Shown here: positions 25,280 through 32,989 of the stretch, in pieces | Numbering within the stretch: the first letter of the stretch is position 1 | Layout of the letters: each line of letters begins with the position of its first letter | Assembly: GCA_020637985.1 (NCBI GenBank) | Contig: JACKJK010000003.1 | Span: 1 to 64,000, forward strand | Source: Rhodobiaceae bacterium | GTDB lineage: Bacteria; Pseudomonadota; Alphaproteobacteria; Rhizobiales; Tepidamorphaceae | Direction of reading: 5' to 3' | DNA length: 64,000 nucleotides | The notes under the pieces: model-generated | The model's database searches: none | The model's input: the letters and a program-made list of their open reading frames with translations, nothing else | What the model was told of the DNA's origin: nothing | Program-made: the position numbers and the translations under genes

Positions 25280-27961
25280 ATGGGCCCGAATTTGCTGGAA
25301 CACATGTTCAACCCGCGCTCGCTCGCCGTCGTCGGCGCCAGCGACACCAGCGGTTCGGTCGGGGCACAGGTCTTCGCCAACATTCTCGCGGCCGGTTTTG
25401 CCGGCCCTGTCCATCCGGTCAATCCGGGTCACGCGGAAGTGGCAGGGCGGCCCTGCTTTGCCAGCATCTCCGACATGCCCGAGCCGGTCGATCTTGCCGT
25501 GATCGCGACGCCGGCGAAGACGATCCCCGGCATTATCCACGATTGCGGCGAGGCCGGCGTAAGGGCGGCTGTCGTGCTGTCGGCGGGATTCGGGGAGACT
25601 GGCGAGGAGGGCCAGGCCCGCGAGGCGGAACTGCTGTCCGTGGCGCGGCGCGCCGGCGTGCGCTTCATGGGCCCCAACTGCGTCGGGCTGGTGCGCCCCG
25701 GCATCGGCCTCAACGCAACGTTCCTGAAGTCCTCTGCGCCCGCCGGGCGCCTGGCGCTGGTGTCGCAGTCGGGCGCCCTGTGCTCGGCGATCGTCGACTG
25801 GGCCGGCCCGCACCATCTCGGGTTCTCGGCCATCGTCTCGCTCGGCAATTCCGCCAACGTCGATTTCGGCGACGTGGTCGACTTCCTGTCTACCGACCCG
25901 AAAACCGATGCAATCCTGCTTTACGTTGAAGGCGTGCGCCACGCCCGCTCGTTCATCAGCGCGTTGCGCGTCGCCGCCCGCATCAAGCCGGTGATCGTGT
26001 TGAAGGCCGGCCGCCACAACGAAAGTTCGAAGGCCGCCCATACCCACACAGGGGCGCTGATCGGCTCGGATGCCGTCTTCGACGCGGTCCTGGAGCGCGT
26101 CGGCGCGGTGCGCGCTCAGACGTTCGGCCAATTGTTCGCTGCGGCCGAAATTCTCTCGACCGGCAAGCGCGCAAACGGCCCGCGGCTCGGCATCATCACC
26201 AACGGCGGCGGGGCAGGGGTGCTGGCCGCCGACCGCGTCGGCGACCTGCATGTCGAACTGCCCGCCCCCTCGCCGAAGACGGTCGCCGCCCTCGACGCGC
26301 TGCTGCCGCCCTACTGGTCGCGCCGCAACCCCGTCGACATCCTCGGCGATGCGCGCCCCGAAATCTATGCGGCCGCCGTGAAGGCCTGCATCGACGATCC
26401 GAACTTCGACGGCGTGCTGGTCATGCTGACGCCGCAGGCGATGACACAGGCGAGCGATGCGGCGCGCGCCCTCATCGACGCCGTCAGCGGGCAGACGCGC
26501 AAGCCGGTGCTGGCCTGCTGGATGGGAGAGGCGTCCGTCGCCGAGGCGCGCACGCTGCTCAGCGCGGCGGGCATCCCGGACTTCACGCTGCCCGAACGCG
26601 CTGTCGAGGCCTTTTCCTATCTCTCCCGCCACCACCTCAATCGCCGCCTCGCGCTGGAGACCCCGGGCCCGCAATCCGATCTCGACGCGCCCGACATCGA
26701 GGGGGCGCGCATGATCATCGACGCGGTGCTGGCCGACGGGCGCGCCATGCTCTCCGACATCGAGTCCAAGGCGGTGATGCGGGCCTTTCGCATTCCCGTC
26801 AACGTCACGTTGGAAGCCGAGACCCCCGCCAAGGCCGTGATCGCCGCCGAGACCGTCGGCTTTCCCGTGGCGATGAAGATCAACTCGCCGCAGATCACGC
26901 ACAAGTCGGATGTCGGCGGCGTCAGGGTCAACATCATGAACGCGGGCGACGTGCAGGCGGCGTTCCGCGAGATCACGCAGGGTGCGAAGGCGGCCCGCCC
27001 CGATGCCACCATCCATGGCGTCACCGTCGAGCCGATGGCGCACATCGACGACGCCCGCGAACTCGTCGTCGGCGTCAGTCGCGATCCCGTCTTCGGCCCC
27101 TCGATCATGTTTGGCGCCGGTGGCACCATGGTGGAGATTCTGCAGGACAACACGGTGTCGCTGCCTCCGTTGAACGCCGTGCTCGCCAACCGCCAGATCG
27201 ACCGCGCCCGGGTATCGAGATTGCTGTCGGCCTTCCGCGACCGCCCGGCGGTGGACCGGGCCGCTGTCGTCAACGTGCTGCTGCGGATTTCCGATCTCGT
27301 CTGCGAGTTCCCGGAGATCGAGGAACTCGACATCAATCCTCTGTTTGCCGGGCCGGACGGCGTCGTCGCGGTGGACGCGCGCATCCGCGTGGCACGCCCG
27401 CCGGCGCGCATGGGCCGGCACGAGCACATGGCGATCGTGCCTTATCCCCGCCACCTGGTGCGCCACGAATATCTGGCAGACGGCACGCCGCTGACGATCC
27501 GCCCGATCCGTCCGGAGGATGCGGACAGTGAGCAGGCGTTCGTGCGCGGCCTCTCGGCGGAGGCACGGCGCATGCGCTTCATGTACGCCATGAAGGAGCT
27601 CACGCCGGAGATGCTGGTGCGCTTCACCCAGATCGACTACAGCCGCGAAATGGCGCTCGTGGCGATGACGCAGGAAGCAGGCGGGCCGGTACAGCAGGGC
27701 GTGGCGCGCTATACGATCAACCCGGACGCCACGAGCTGCGAGTTCGCCATCGTGGTCTCGGATTCGTACCAGAAGCAGGGCATCGGAACCCGGTTGATGA
27801 AGGCGCTGCTGGATGCCGCCCGCGACCATGGCATGCGCACCATCGAGGGCGCCGTGCTGGCCGAAAACGAGGGCATGTTGCAGCTGATGGGCGAACTCGG
27901 CTTCACCATCCATACCTCGCCCGACGATCCCGCGATCATGAATGTCGAGCGGTGGCTCTGA
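25280..27961 (+). CDS. ADP-forming acyl-CoA synthetase fused to GNAT (Pat/YfiQ-like)
   Basis: This 893-residue protein has, in order, a CoA-binding domain (NPRSLAVVGASDTSGSVGAQ, residues ~10-130), a succinyl-CoA-ligase-like domain (~150-450), an ATP-grasp domain (AMKINSPQITHKSDVGGV, ~480-690) and a C-terminal GNAT acetyltransferase (IVVSDSYQKQGIGTRLMKALLDAA, ~730-880). This is the architecture of the Pat/YfiQ protein lysine acetyltransferases, in which the ACD part is regulatory. Here the HTHTGALIG motif keeps a histidine at the site phosphorylated in active ADP-forming synthetases, so residual synthetase activity is possible. The ATG at 25280 has GGAGA upstream; a GTG at 25262 is also in frame. 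It is monocistronic and ends just before a tandem repeat. Confidence 0.88.
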   Translation: MGPNLLEHMFNPRSLAVVGASDTSGSVGAQVFANILAAGFAGPVHPVNPGHAEVAGRPCFASISDMPEPVDLAVIATPAKTIPGIIHDCGEAGVRAAVVLSAGFGETGEEGQAREAELLSVARRAGVRFMGPNCVGLVRPGIGLNATFLKSSAPAGRLALVSQSGALCSAIVDWAGPHHLGFSAIVSLGNSANVDFGDVVDFLSTDPKTDAILLYVEGVRHARSFISALRVAARIKPVIVLKAGRHNESSKAAHTHTGALIGSDAVFDAVLERVGAVRAQTFGQLFAAAEILSTGKRANGPRLGIITNGGGAGVLAADRVGDLHVELPAPSPKTVAALDALLPPYWSRRNPVDILGDARPEIYAAAVKACIDDPNFDGVLVMLTPQAMTQASDAARALIDAVSGQTRKPVLACWMGEASVAEARTLLSAAGIPDFTLPERAVEAFSYLSRHHLNRRLALETPGPQSDLDAPDIEGARMIIDAVLADGRAMLSDIESKAVMRAFRIPVNVTLEAETPAKAVIAAETVGFPVAMKINSPQITHKSDVGGVRVNIMNAGDVQAAFREITQGAKAARPDATIHGVTVEPMAHIDDARELVVGVSRDPVFGPSIMFGAGGTMVEILQDNTVSLPPLNAVLANRQIDRARVSRLLSAFRDRPAVDRAAVVNVLLRISDLVCEFPEIEELDINPLFAGPDGVVAVDARIRVARPPARMGRHEHMAIVPYPRHLVRHEYLADGTPLTIRPIRPEDADSEQAFVRGLSAEARRMRFMYAMKELTPEMLVRFTQIDYSREMALVAMTQEAGGPVQQGVARYTINPDATSCEFAIVVSDSYQKQGIGTRLMKALLDAARDHGMRTIEGAVLAENEGMLQLMGELGFTIHTSPDDPAIMNVERWL

Positions 27962-27965
27962 CGCG

Positions 27966-28180
27966 TAGCCCCGGAAAGTTGCAGACTTTTCGGACGAGGC
28001 TACGCGCAGGGAAATGGCGCCGCTTAGCCCCGGAAAGTTGCAGACTTTTCGGACGAGGCTGCGCGCAGGGAAATGGCGCCGCTTAGCCCCGGAAAGTTGC
28101 AGACTTTTCGGACGCGGCTACGCGCAGGGAAATGGCGCCGCGTAGGCTGCGAAAAGTTGCAGACTTTTCGGAACATGCAG
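27966..28180. repeat. 59-bp tandem repeat, four units with hairpin cores
   Basis: Units start at 27966, 28025, 28084 and 28143, exactly 59 bp apart. The first three are almost identical; the fourth is diverged and incomplete. Each contains a hairpin with arms CCGGAAAGT and ACTTTTCGG around TGCAG (one G/A difference), then GCGCAGGGAAATGGCGCCG. The array lies directly after the stop of the Pat-like gene. Similar GAAAAGTTGCAGACTTTTC palindromes are widespread in rhizobial intergenic DNA, but a head-to-tail array is unusual. It is not a CRISPR, because there are no variable spacers. Confidence 0.9.
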
Positions 28181-28194
28181 TGCGAAAAACGAAA

Positions 28195-28226
28195 GACGCC
28201 GCGGCGGGTTGAACCGCCACGGCGTC
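28195..28226 (-). terminator. Intrinsic terminator of glnT
   Basis: A 13-bp stem (28195-28207 with 28214-28226, one mismatch) with a 6-base loop is followed, on the minus strand, by a T-rich stretch (TTTCGTTTTTCG). It lies about 40 bp after the glnT stop. Confidence 0.8.
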
Positions 28227-28267
28227 CTGTTGCCTCGATCGCGTTGGCGTCTTCCGTGCGAAGCGCC

Positions 28268-29575
28268 CTAGATATCGAGCGTCGTGTCGCGCTCCCACTG
28301 GGTGAGGTGGCGGCAGTACTTGTTCCAGTCGTCGTGCTTCAGCTTCAGGTAGGCCGCCGAAACGTCGGCGCCGAGCGCGTTCTGCAGGTACTTGTCCTTC
28401 TCGAAGTTGCGCAGCGCGTCGAGCAGGTTGAGCGGCAGTTTCCTGGCATTCTTCACCGTGTGGCCCATCGCGTACATGTCGATGTCGAGCCGCTTGCCCG
28501 GGTTCATCTTCTCCTCGATGCCGTGCATGCCGGCCGCCAGGATCGCCGCCAGCATCAGGTACGGGTTGGCCGCGCCGTCCGGCAGGCGGTACTCGGTGCG
28601 CCCTTCGTCGGGGATGCGCACCATGTGGGTGCGGTTGTTGCCGCCGAACGTGATCGAGGACGGCGACCACGTCGCGCCGGAGGTCGTGCGCGGCGCGTTG
28701 ATGCGCTTGTAGGAGTTGACGGTCGGGTTGGTGATCGCCGCCATCGAGGCGGCATGATTGATCAGCCCGCCGAGGAAGTTGTAGGCCATGGCCGAGAGGC
28801 CCAGTTCGCCCTTGGGGTCATGGAACAGGTTCGTCTTGGCGTCCTTGTCCCACATCGACAGGTGCACGTGGCAGCCGTTGCCGGTCAGGTTGATGAACGG
28901 CTTGGGCATGAAGGTGGCGCGGAAGCCGTGCTTCTCGGCGATCGACTTCACCATGAACTTGAAGAAGGCGAGCTGGTCGGCCGTCGTCAGCGCATCGGCG
29001 AAGTTCCAGTTGATCTCGAACTGGCCGTTGGCGTCCTCGTGGTCGTTCTGGTAGGGGCCCCAGCCGAGCTGCGTCATCGTCGAGCAGATTTCGCCGATCA
29101 CGTCGAGCCGGCGCATGATCGCCGACTGGTCGTAGCAGGGCTTTTCCTGCGTGTCGCGGTCGTCCGAGATCTGCGAGCCGTCGGCGTTGATGAGATGGAA
29201 CTCCGGCTCCACGCCGGCCATCAGCTTGAGGTTCTTCTTGGCGTTGGCTTCCATCATGTTGCGCAGCACGACGCGTGGCGCCTGCGCCAGCGGCTCGCCG
29301 TCCATCCACGGCTCACCCGCGACCCACGCGACTTCCGGCCGCCACGGCAGCTGGATAACGGAGCTGGCGTCCGGCATCACCAGGATGTCGGGATGCGCCG
29401 GCGTGTGGTCGAGCCAGGTGGCGAAGCCGGCGAAGCCCGCGCCCGCCTTCTGCATCTTGCCCGCGGCCTCCGCGGGAACCAGCTTGGCGCGCTGCACGCC
29501 GAACAGGTCTGTGAAGTTGAACAGGAAGAATTTCACGCCCTTGTCGGCGGCGAATTTCCCGAGATCCTTGGCCAT
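28268..29575 (-). CDS. glnT: Type III glutamine synthetase-like ligase (GlnT; GMAS possible)
   Basis: This 435-residue enzyme has the beta-grasp N-terminus (FFLFNFTDLFGVQRAKLVP) and the ATP/metal core: AGVEPEFHL, ENANGQFE-type text (HEDANGQFEINW), HVHLSMWD, and the SYKRINAPRTTSGATWSPSSITFGGNNRTHMVRIP stretch around the ammonium and glutamate sites. This matches rhizobial GlnT, the class that includes gamma-glutamylmethylamide synthetase (GmaS). No N-methylglutamate synthase or dehydrogenase genes are beside it, so I keep GlnT; methylated-amine genes at 59506-63547 make GmaS worth considering. The start has GAGGGGAC upstream. An XRE-cupin regulator gene precedes it. Confidence 0.88.
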   Translation of the reverse strand: MAKDLGKFAADKGVKFFLFNFTDLFGVQRAKLVPAEAAGKMQKAGAGFAGFATWLDHTPAHPDILVMPDASSVIQLPWRPEVAWVAGEPWMDGEPLAQAPRVVLRNMMEANAKKNLKLMAGVEPEFHLINADGSQISDDRDTQEKPCYDQSAIMRRLDVIGEICSTMTQLGWGPYQNDHEDANGQFEINWNFADALTTADQLAFFKFMVKSIAEKHGFRATFMPKPFINLTGNGCHVHLSMWDKDAKTNLFHDPKGELGLSAMAYNFLGGLINHAASMAAITNPTVNSYKRINAPRTTSGATWSPSSITFGGNNRTHMVRIPDEGRTEYRLPDGAANPYLMLAAILAAGMHGIEEKMNPGKRLDIDMYAMGHTVKNARKLPLNLLDALRNFEKDKYLQNALGADVSAAYLKLKHDDWNKYCRHLTQWERDTTLDI

Positions 29576-29986
29576 CTGTGTTTGTCCCCTCGTTGTCGGC
29601 CCGCTGACGGCGGCTGACGTAGGCCGCCCTCGCCGGGCATCCGGTCCAGTCCTGTGCGCGGCAGGCGCGGTTTCAAGCGTCCGAACGCCGGGCGGAGCCC
29701 CCCGAAAGCCGGCGTTTGTCCGGTCCGCAGCAAACGGCTTGCCGCATTGTTCCTCAAGCGCCGGGTCATTGCCAGCCGGTACGACGACATGACGGTGCGT
29801 TGCACTGCTCCGCCCGTCCGCCAGGCCGGTGCCGCGAAAGGCCCCCGGTCACACCGCAGGCTGCTGTTGTTCCCGCGCAGAAACGAATGCCAAAATCTGT
29901 ATCAAGCGCCGCAGCGGGTATCAATCAAAATGAAAAATGTTCACTGGAAATGAACGCGCGTCCATGCGCGTGACCGCCCGCCGTGT
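29576..29986. other. Long leader region between XRE-cupin gene and glnT
   Basis: No gene is supported in these 411 bp. The part near the regulator (about 29895-29950) is A+T-rich and carries a TGAAC/GTTCA dyad; the glnT promoter probably lies there, giving a long untranslated leader. The remainder is G+C-rich with no clear motif. Confidence 0.5.
29939..29955. promoter_or_regulatory. Candidate operator, GTTCA-n7-TGAAC
   Basis: GTTCA (29939-29943) and TGAAC (29951-29955) form a 5-bp inverted repeat with a 7-base spacer inside an A+T-rich patch upstream of glnT. XRE-cupin regulators typically bind short dyads close to the genes they control, and the regulator gene ends only 32 bp away. The link is inference. 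Confidence 0.4.
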
Positions 29987-30610
29987 CTAGTTTCCGTCGT
30001 CGCGCGAATAGGAAATCACCGACAGGAAGCGGATCGGCAGTTGCACCAGCTCTTCGGGACCATGTGGCGCGTCGGCGTTGAAGAACAGGCTGTCGCCCGG
30101 GCGCATGGTGTAGAGCTTGTCGGCGTGCCGGTAGCGCACCTCGCCCTCCAGCATGTAGAGGAATTCCAGGCCGTCGTGCTGGAAGAGGGGGAAGACGTCG
30201 GACTCCTCGGTGAGCTCGATCATGTAGGGTTCGACGACCGTGCGTCCGCCGCCGCCGCCGGTGTGGCCGAGCAGGCGATACTGGTGGCCGGCGCGGGTTC
30301 CGCGCCGCTCGATCTTCAGCCCTTCGCCGTCCTTGACGAAGACGGCGGCGCGGCGCTCCTCGTAGCGGCGGAAGAACGCGGTGACCGGCACGCCGAGCGC
30401 GCGCGACAGCGTCTGCAGCGTCGTCAGCGATGGCGACGTGGCGCCGTTCTCGATCTTCGACAGCATGCCGGTCGAAACCCCGGCCGCCGTCGACAGCTCG
30501 GCAACCGTCATGCCCAGCTTCTGGCGAAAGGTGCGCACCTCGCGCCCGATTGCCGTCTCCAGCGTGTTGTCGCGCGCGCCCTCGAGCGCGTGTGGATCCT
30601 GCTCCGCCAT
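29987..30610 (-). CDS. XRE-family transcriptional regulator with cupin sensor domain
   Basis: This 207-residue protein has an N-terminal helix-turn-helix (VRTFRQKLGMTVAELSTAAGVSTGMLSKIENGATSPSLTTLQTLSRAL, residues ~25-75). A C-terminal cupin_2 domain carries FPLFQHDGLEFLYMLEGEVRYR and MRPGDSLFFNADAPHGPEEL. This class of regulators senses small amines, polyamines or amino acids in the cupin pocket and often controls a glutamine-synthetase-like or gamma-glutamyl-ligase gene nearby. The next gene on the same strand is glnT, which fits. The ATG at 30610 is preferred; a TTG at 30637 is also in frame. Confidence 0.88.
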   Translation of the reverse strand: MAEQDPHALEGARDNTLETAIGREVRTFRQKLGMTVAELSTAAGVSTGMLSKIENGATSPSLTTLQTLSRALGVPVTAFFRRYEERRAAVFVKDGEGLKIERRGTRAGHQYRLLGHTGGGGGRTVVEPYMIELTEESDVFPLFQHDGLEFLYMLEGEVRYRHADKLYTMRPGDSLFFNADAPHGPEELVQLPIRFLSVISYSRDDGN

Positions 30611-30659
30611 ATCGTCCCGCTTCTTTCCTGCCGCCAACGTGCCGGCGGCCGCCTGACGT

Positions 30660-30760
30660 TAGAGCAATTCCAGGAAAAGTGCGTGCTGTTTTCCGTCCGG
30701 AATTGCGTGAGAACAAGAGCTTGGAGCATTTTCGTGGTTCAGGAAAAATGGGAATCCTCC
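30660..30760. repeat. RIME-like palindromic intergenic element (copy B)
   Basis: This element matches copy A at 1208-1307 over most of its length: AGAGCAATT, CAGGAAAAGTGCGTGC, GTTTTCCGTCC, AATTGCG, then TTGGAGCATTTTCG. Where the copies differ, paired arm positions change together (CAATTGC/GCAATTG in A, CAATTCC/GGAATTG in B). This compensatory change indicates that the folded RNA or cruciform structure is what is conserved. Confidence 0.78.
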
Positions 30761-31078
30761 AATCGATGACGATTTGCGCGTCCACCTGTCCGTGCAGCCG
30801 AAGGTGTTCGCGCACGCGCTTGTGAAGGCATGGCTGGCGAAATGCTTTGCCATTTGACCGCGAATATGCTTATTGCACCCCAGTGCACCGTGCGTGGAAG
30901 ATGAATCATCGTCGACGGTGCACGCTCTGAGCAACCTTCCGTATCGATCGTTGCCAAGACTTGGGGTTGAAGAACTCCGCACCCCTGGCAGCTGATCTAC
31001 GCAAGCTACCTCACTGAAAGAAGCCGTCGCCCCGGACTTTTCCGGTCTCGATCGGGCGATGCAAGAGAAAGCTCAAAC
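30761..31078 (+). other. Leader of the DEAD-box helicase gene, structured
   Basis: No gene is supported here. A hairpin is formed by GTGCACCGT (30883-30891) and ACGGTGCAC (30915-30923), with a smaller GATGA/TCATC hairpin in its loop. If the promoter is upstream, the helicase mRNA would have a structured 5' UTR. That would suit autoregulation or cold control of a DEAD-box gene, but this is inference. Confidence 0.45.
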
Positions 31079-32425
31079 TTGAAAAATTTCGATAGCCTCG
31101 GCCTCGCCGAGTCTCTGCTTCGTGCCGTTGCGCACGAAGGTTACACAACACCCACCCCCATTCAGGCCGAAGTGATCCCCGCGATGCTGGCGGGAAAGGA
31201 CATTGTCGGGATCGCCCAGACGGGCACCGGCAAGACGGCCGCGTTCGTTCTGCCGCTGCTCAACGCGATCGGCGCACGCTCTGTGGCCGTGAAGCCGAAG
31301 ACCGCCGGCGCGCTGATCCTGGTTCCGACCCGCGAACTGGCAGCCCAGGTGCACGACAGCATCCGTGCCTACGCCCGCTTCATGAAGGTATCGACGGCTG
31401 TTGTCGTCGGTGGCGTCAAGGCGGGTCCGCAGGTGCGCGCGCTCAGCTCCGGCGTCGACGTGCTCATCGCCACGCCCGGACGCCTGGAAGACCTGATGTC
31501 CAGCGGTGTTGTTCGCCTCGATGCCACCGCCACCGTCATCCTCGACGAGGCCGACCAGATGCTGGACCTCGGCTTCATGCCGGCCATCCGCCGCATCATG
31601 GGCAAGCTGCCGGGCAAGCGCCAGACGGTACTGCTGTCGGCCACCATGCCGGCGCAGATTCGCAGTCTCGCCGGCGACTTCCTCAACGATCCGGCGGAGA
31701 TCGCCGTGGCGCCCGTCTCGCGGCCCATCGAGAGCATCGACCAGTCCGTGATCCATGTCCCGAGCGCGGAAAAGCGGAACGCGCTCGTCGGCCTGGTGTC
31801 GGGCCAGGATGTCGAGCGTGCGATCGTCTTCACGCGCACCAAGCGCGGCGCCGACCGGGTCAACATGCATCTGCAGAAGGCCGGGCTTTCGGCCGCTGCC
31901 ATTCATGGCAACAAGAGCCAGAACCAGCGGGAGAAGGCGCTGGGCGCCTTCCGCCTCGGCAAGGTGACCATTCTCGTCGCCACCGACATCGCCGCGCGCG
32001 GCATCGACGTCGACGACGTTTCCCACGTGTTCAACTACGAGCTTCCCAACGTTCCCGAAGCCTATGTGCACCGCATCGGGCGCACGGCGCGGGCAGGGAA
32101 GAGCGGCACGGCGGTCTCCCTGTGCGATCCCTCGGAGCGCACACTGCTGCGTGACATCGAACGGCTGATCGGCCGCTCGCTGGGCAGCACCGGGGACATG
32201 CCTGCCGAAACCGGCGCGGCCGCACGCCCGAAGGGCGCTGCCGCGCAAACCGAACCCGCCCGCAAGGCAGGCCGCAAGCGCCGCCGTACCCGCACCAAGA
32301 ACAATGGCGCGGCGGCACCTGTGGCAACCCCTCTGGCGCGCAGCAAACAGGCGCCGCGCAGCGGCGGGGACACCAGCGGACTGGCGCGGATGCTCGGCAA
32401 CATCGCCACGCCGCAGATCGCATGA
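31079..32425 (+). CDS. DEAD-box RNA helicase (RhlE-like)
   Basis: This 448-residue ATP-dependent RNA helicase has all core motifs: Q-motif region (YTTPTPIQAEVIPAML), Walker A (AQTGTGKTAAF), PTRELAAQV, TPGRL, the DEAD box (LDEADQMLDLGF), SAT, TRTKRGADR, TDIAARGIDV and HRIGRTARAG. A basic C-terminal tail (GRKRRRTRTKNN) probably binds RNA. The length and tail resemble RhlE/CsdA-like proteins. The start is TTG at 31079, giving LKNFDSLGL, preceded by AGAGAAAG. The cold-shock protein gene 97 bp downstream suggests a role in RNA remodelling at low temperature. Confidence 0.93.
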   Translation: MKNFDSLGLAESLLRAVAHEGYTTPTPIQAEVIPAMLAGKDIVGIAQTGTGKTAAFVLPLLNAIGARSVAVKPKTAGALILVPTRELAAQVHDSIRAYARFMKVSTAVVVGGVKAGPQVRALSSGVDVLIATPGRLEDLMSSGVVRLDATATVILDEADQMLDLGFMPAIRRIMGKLPGKRQTVLLSATMPAQIRSLAGDFLNDPAEIAVAPVSRPIESIDQSVIHVPSAEKRNALVGLVSGQDVERAIVFTRTKRGADRVNMHLQKAGLSAAAIHGNKSQNQREKALGAFRLGKVTILVATDIAARGIDVDDVSHVFNYELPNVPEAYVHRIGRTARAGKSGTAVSLCDPSERTLLRDIERLIGRSLGSTGDMPAETGAAARPKGAAAQTEPARKAGRKRRRTRTKNNGAAAPVATPLARSKQAPRSGGDTSGLARMLGNIATPQIA

Positions 32426-32431
32426 ACAGCG

Positions 32432-32457
32432 CCGGCCGCAACCTGCGTCGCGGCCGG
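32432..32457 (+). terminator. Hairpin between helicase and cold-shock genes
   Basis: CCGGCCGC (32432-32439) and GCGGCCGG (32450-32457) form a perfect 8-bp stem with a 10-base loop just after the helicase stop. Only a short T run follows (CTTTTC about 10 bases later), so it could be a weak terminator or a processing/stabilising hairpin. Confidence 0.5.
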
Positions 32458-32522
32458 ACGCCAACTTTTCGCCCAACGGCAGGGCTGTTCCTGCCAAGCA
32501 TCTATCGAACGGAGAAAATCGG

Positions 32523-32732
32523 ATGAGCAAGGGTACTGTTAAGTGGTTCAACGGAACCAAGGGTTATGGCTTCATCAGCCCGGAAGGCGGCGGCGGCGAC
32601 GTGTTCGTGCACATCAGCGCCGTTGAGCGCGCCGGCCTGAGCACCCTCAACGAGGGCCAGTCCATCTCCTACGACATCGAAGTCGACAGCAAGCGTGGCA
32701 AGTCGTCGGCGGTGAACCTGCGCGTCGAGTAA
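32523..32732 (+). CDS. Cold-shock protein, CspA family
   Basis: This 69-residue single CSD protein binds single-stranded nucleic acids and acts as an RNA chaperone. It shows both RNA-binding motifs: RNP1 (KGYGFISP) and RNP2 (DVFVHISAV). Length is typical. A GGAGA ribosome site lies before the ATG. It may be co-transcribed with the DEAD-box helicase or have its own promoter in the 97-bp gap, and it ends with a strong terminator. Confidence 0.96.
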   Translation: MSKGTVKWFNGTKGYGFISPEGGGGDVFVHISAVERAGLSTLNEGQSISYDIEVDSKRGKSSAVNLRVE

Positions 32733-32764
32733 CGCGTTCAGGGTCTTCGACCTGTATCGGAAAC

Positions 32765-32801
32765 GCCGGCGGCGCCAGAGAGGCTCCGCCGGCGTTTTCA
32801 T
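32765..32801 (+). terminator. Intrinsic terminator after cold-shock gene
   Basis: A G+C-rich stem, ACGCCGGCGG paired with CCGCCGGCGT across a loop of about 13 bases, is followed by TTTTC. It sits about 35 bp after the stop codon. Confidence 0.85.
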
Positions 32802-32892
32802 ATGCGCCGCCGCGTGCCCGTGTTAGCAATTCAGCTGGCAATGTGGTCGAAAATGAAAGCCGAACAAAAACAGATAGTTAGACGGTTCGTGT

Positions 32893-32924
32893 GAATCTGA
32901 TTCAGACTCTGATGAATCAGATTC
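32893..32924. repeat. Double palindrome with five GANTC (CcrM) sites
   Basis: GAATCTGATTCA (32893-32904) and TGAATCAGATTC (32913-32924) are perfect inverted copies separated by 8 bases, and each arm is itself nearly palindromic. The 32-bp stretch contains GAATC, GATTC, GACTC, GAATC and GATTC, five recognition sites of the cell-cycle methylase CcrM. It lies 66 bp upstream of the HAD hydrolase gene. Confidence 0.8.
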
Positions 32925-32989
32925 TCAGGCTAAGTTGAGCCGCCGCGTCGCATTGGAAAGATTCGCGAAATCCGGGTTCGGGCAAGGCT

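Noticed and set aside
25085..27913. Antisense open frame of over 900 codons opposite the Pat-like gene
   Set aside because: Same codon-bias artefact; overlaps a well-supported conserved gene and shows no family resemblance.
27966..28180. CRISPR array
   Set aside because: Units are contiguous 59-bp repeats with no unique spacers and there are no cas genes.
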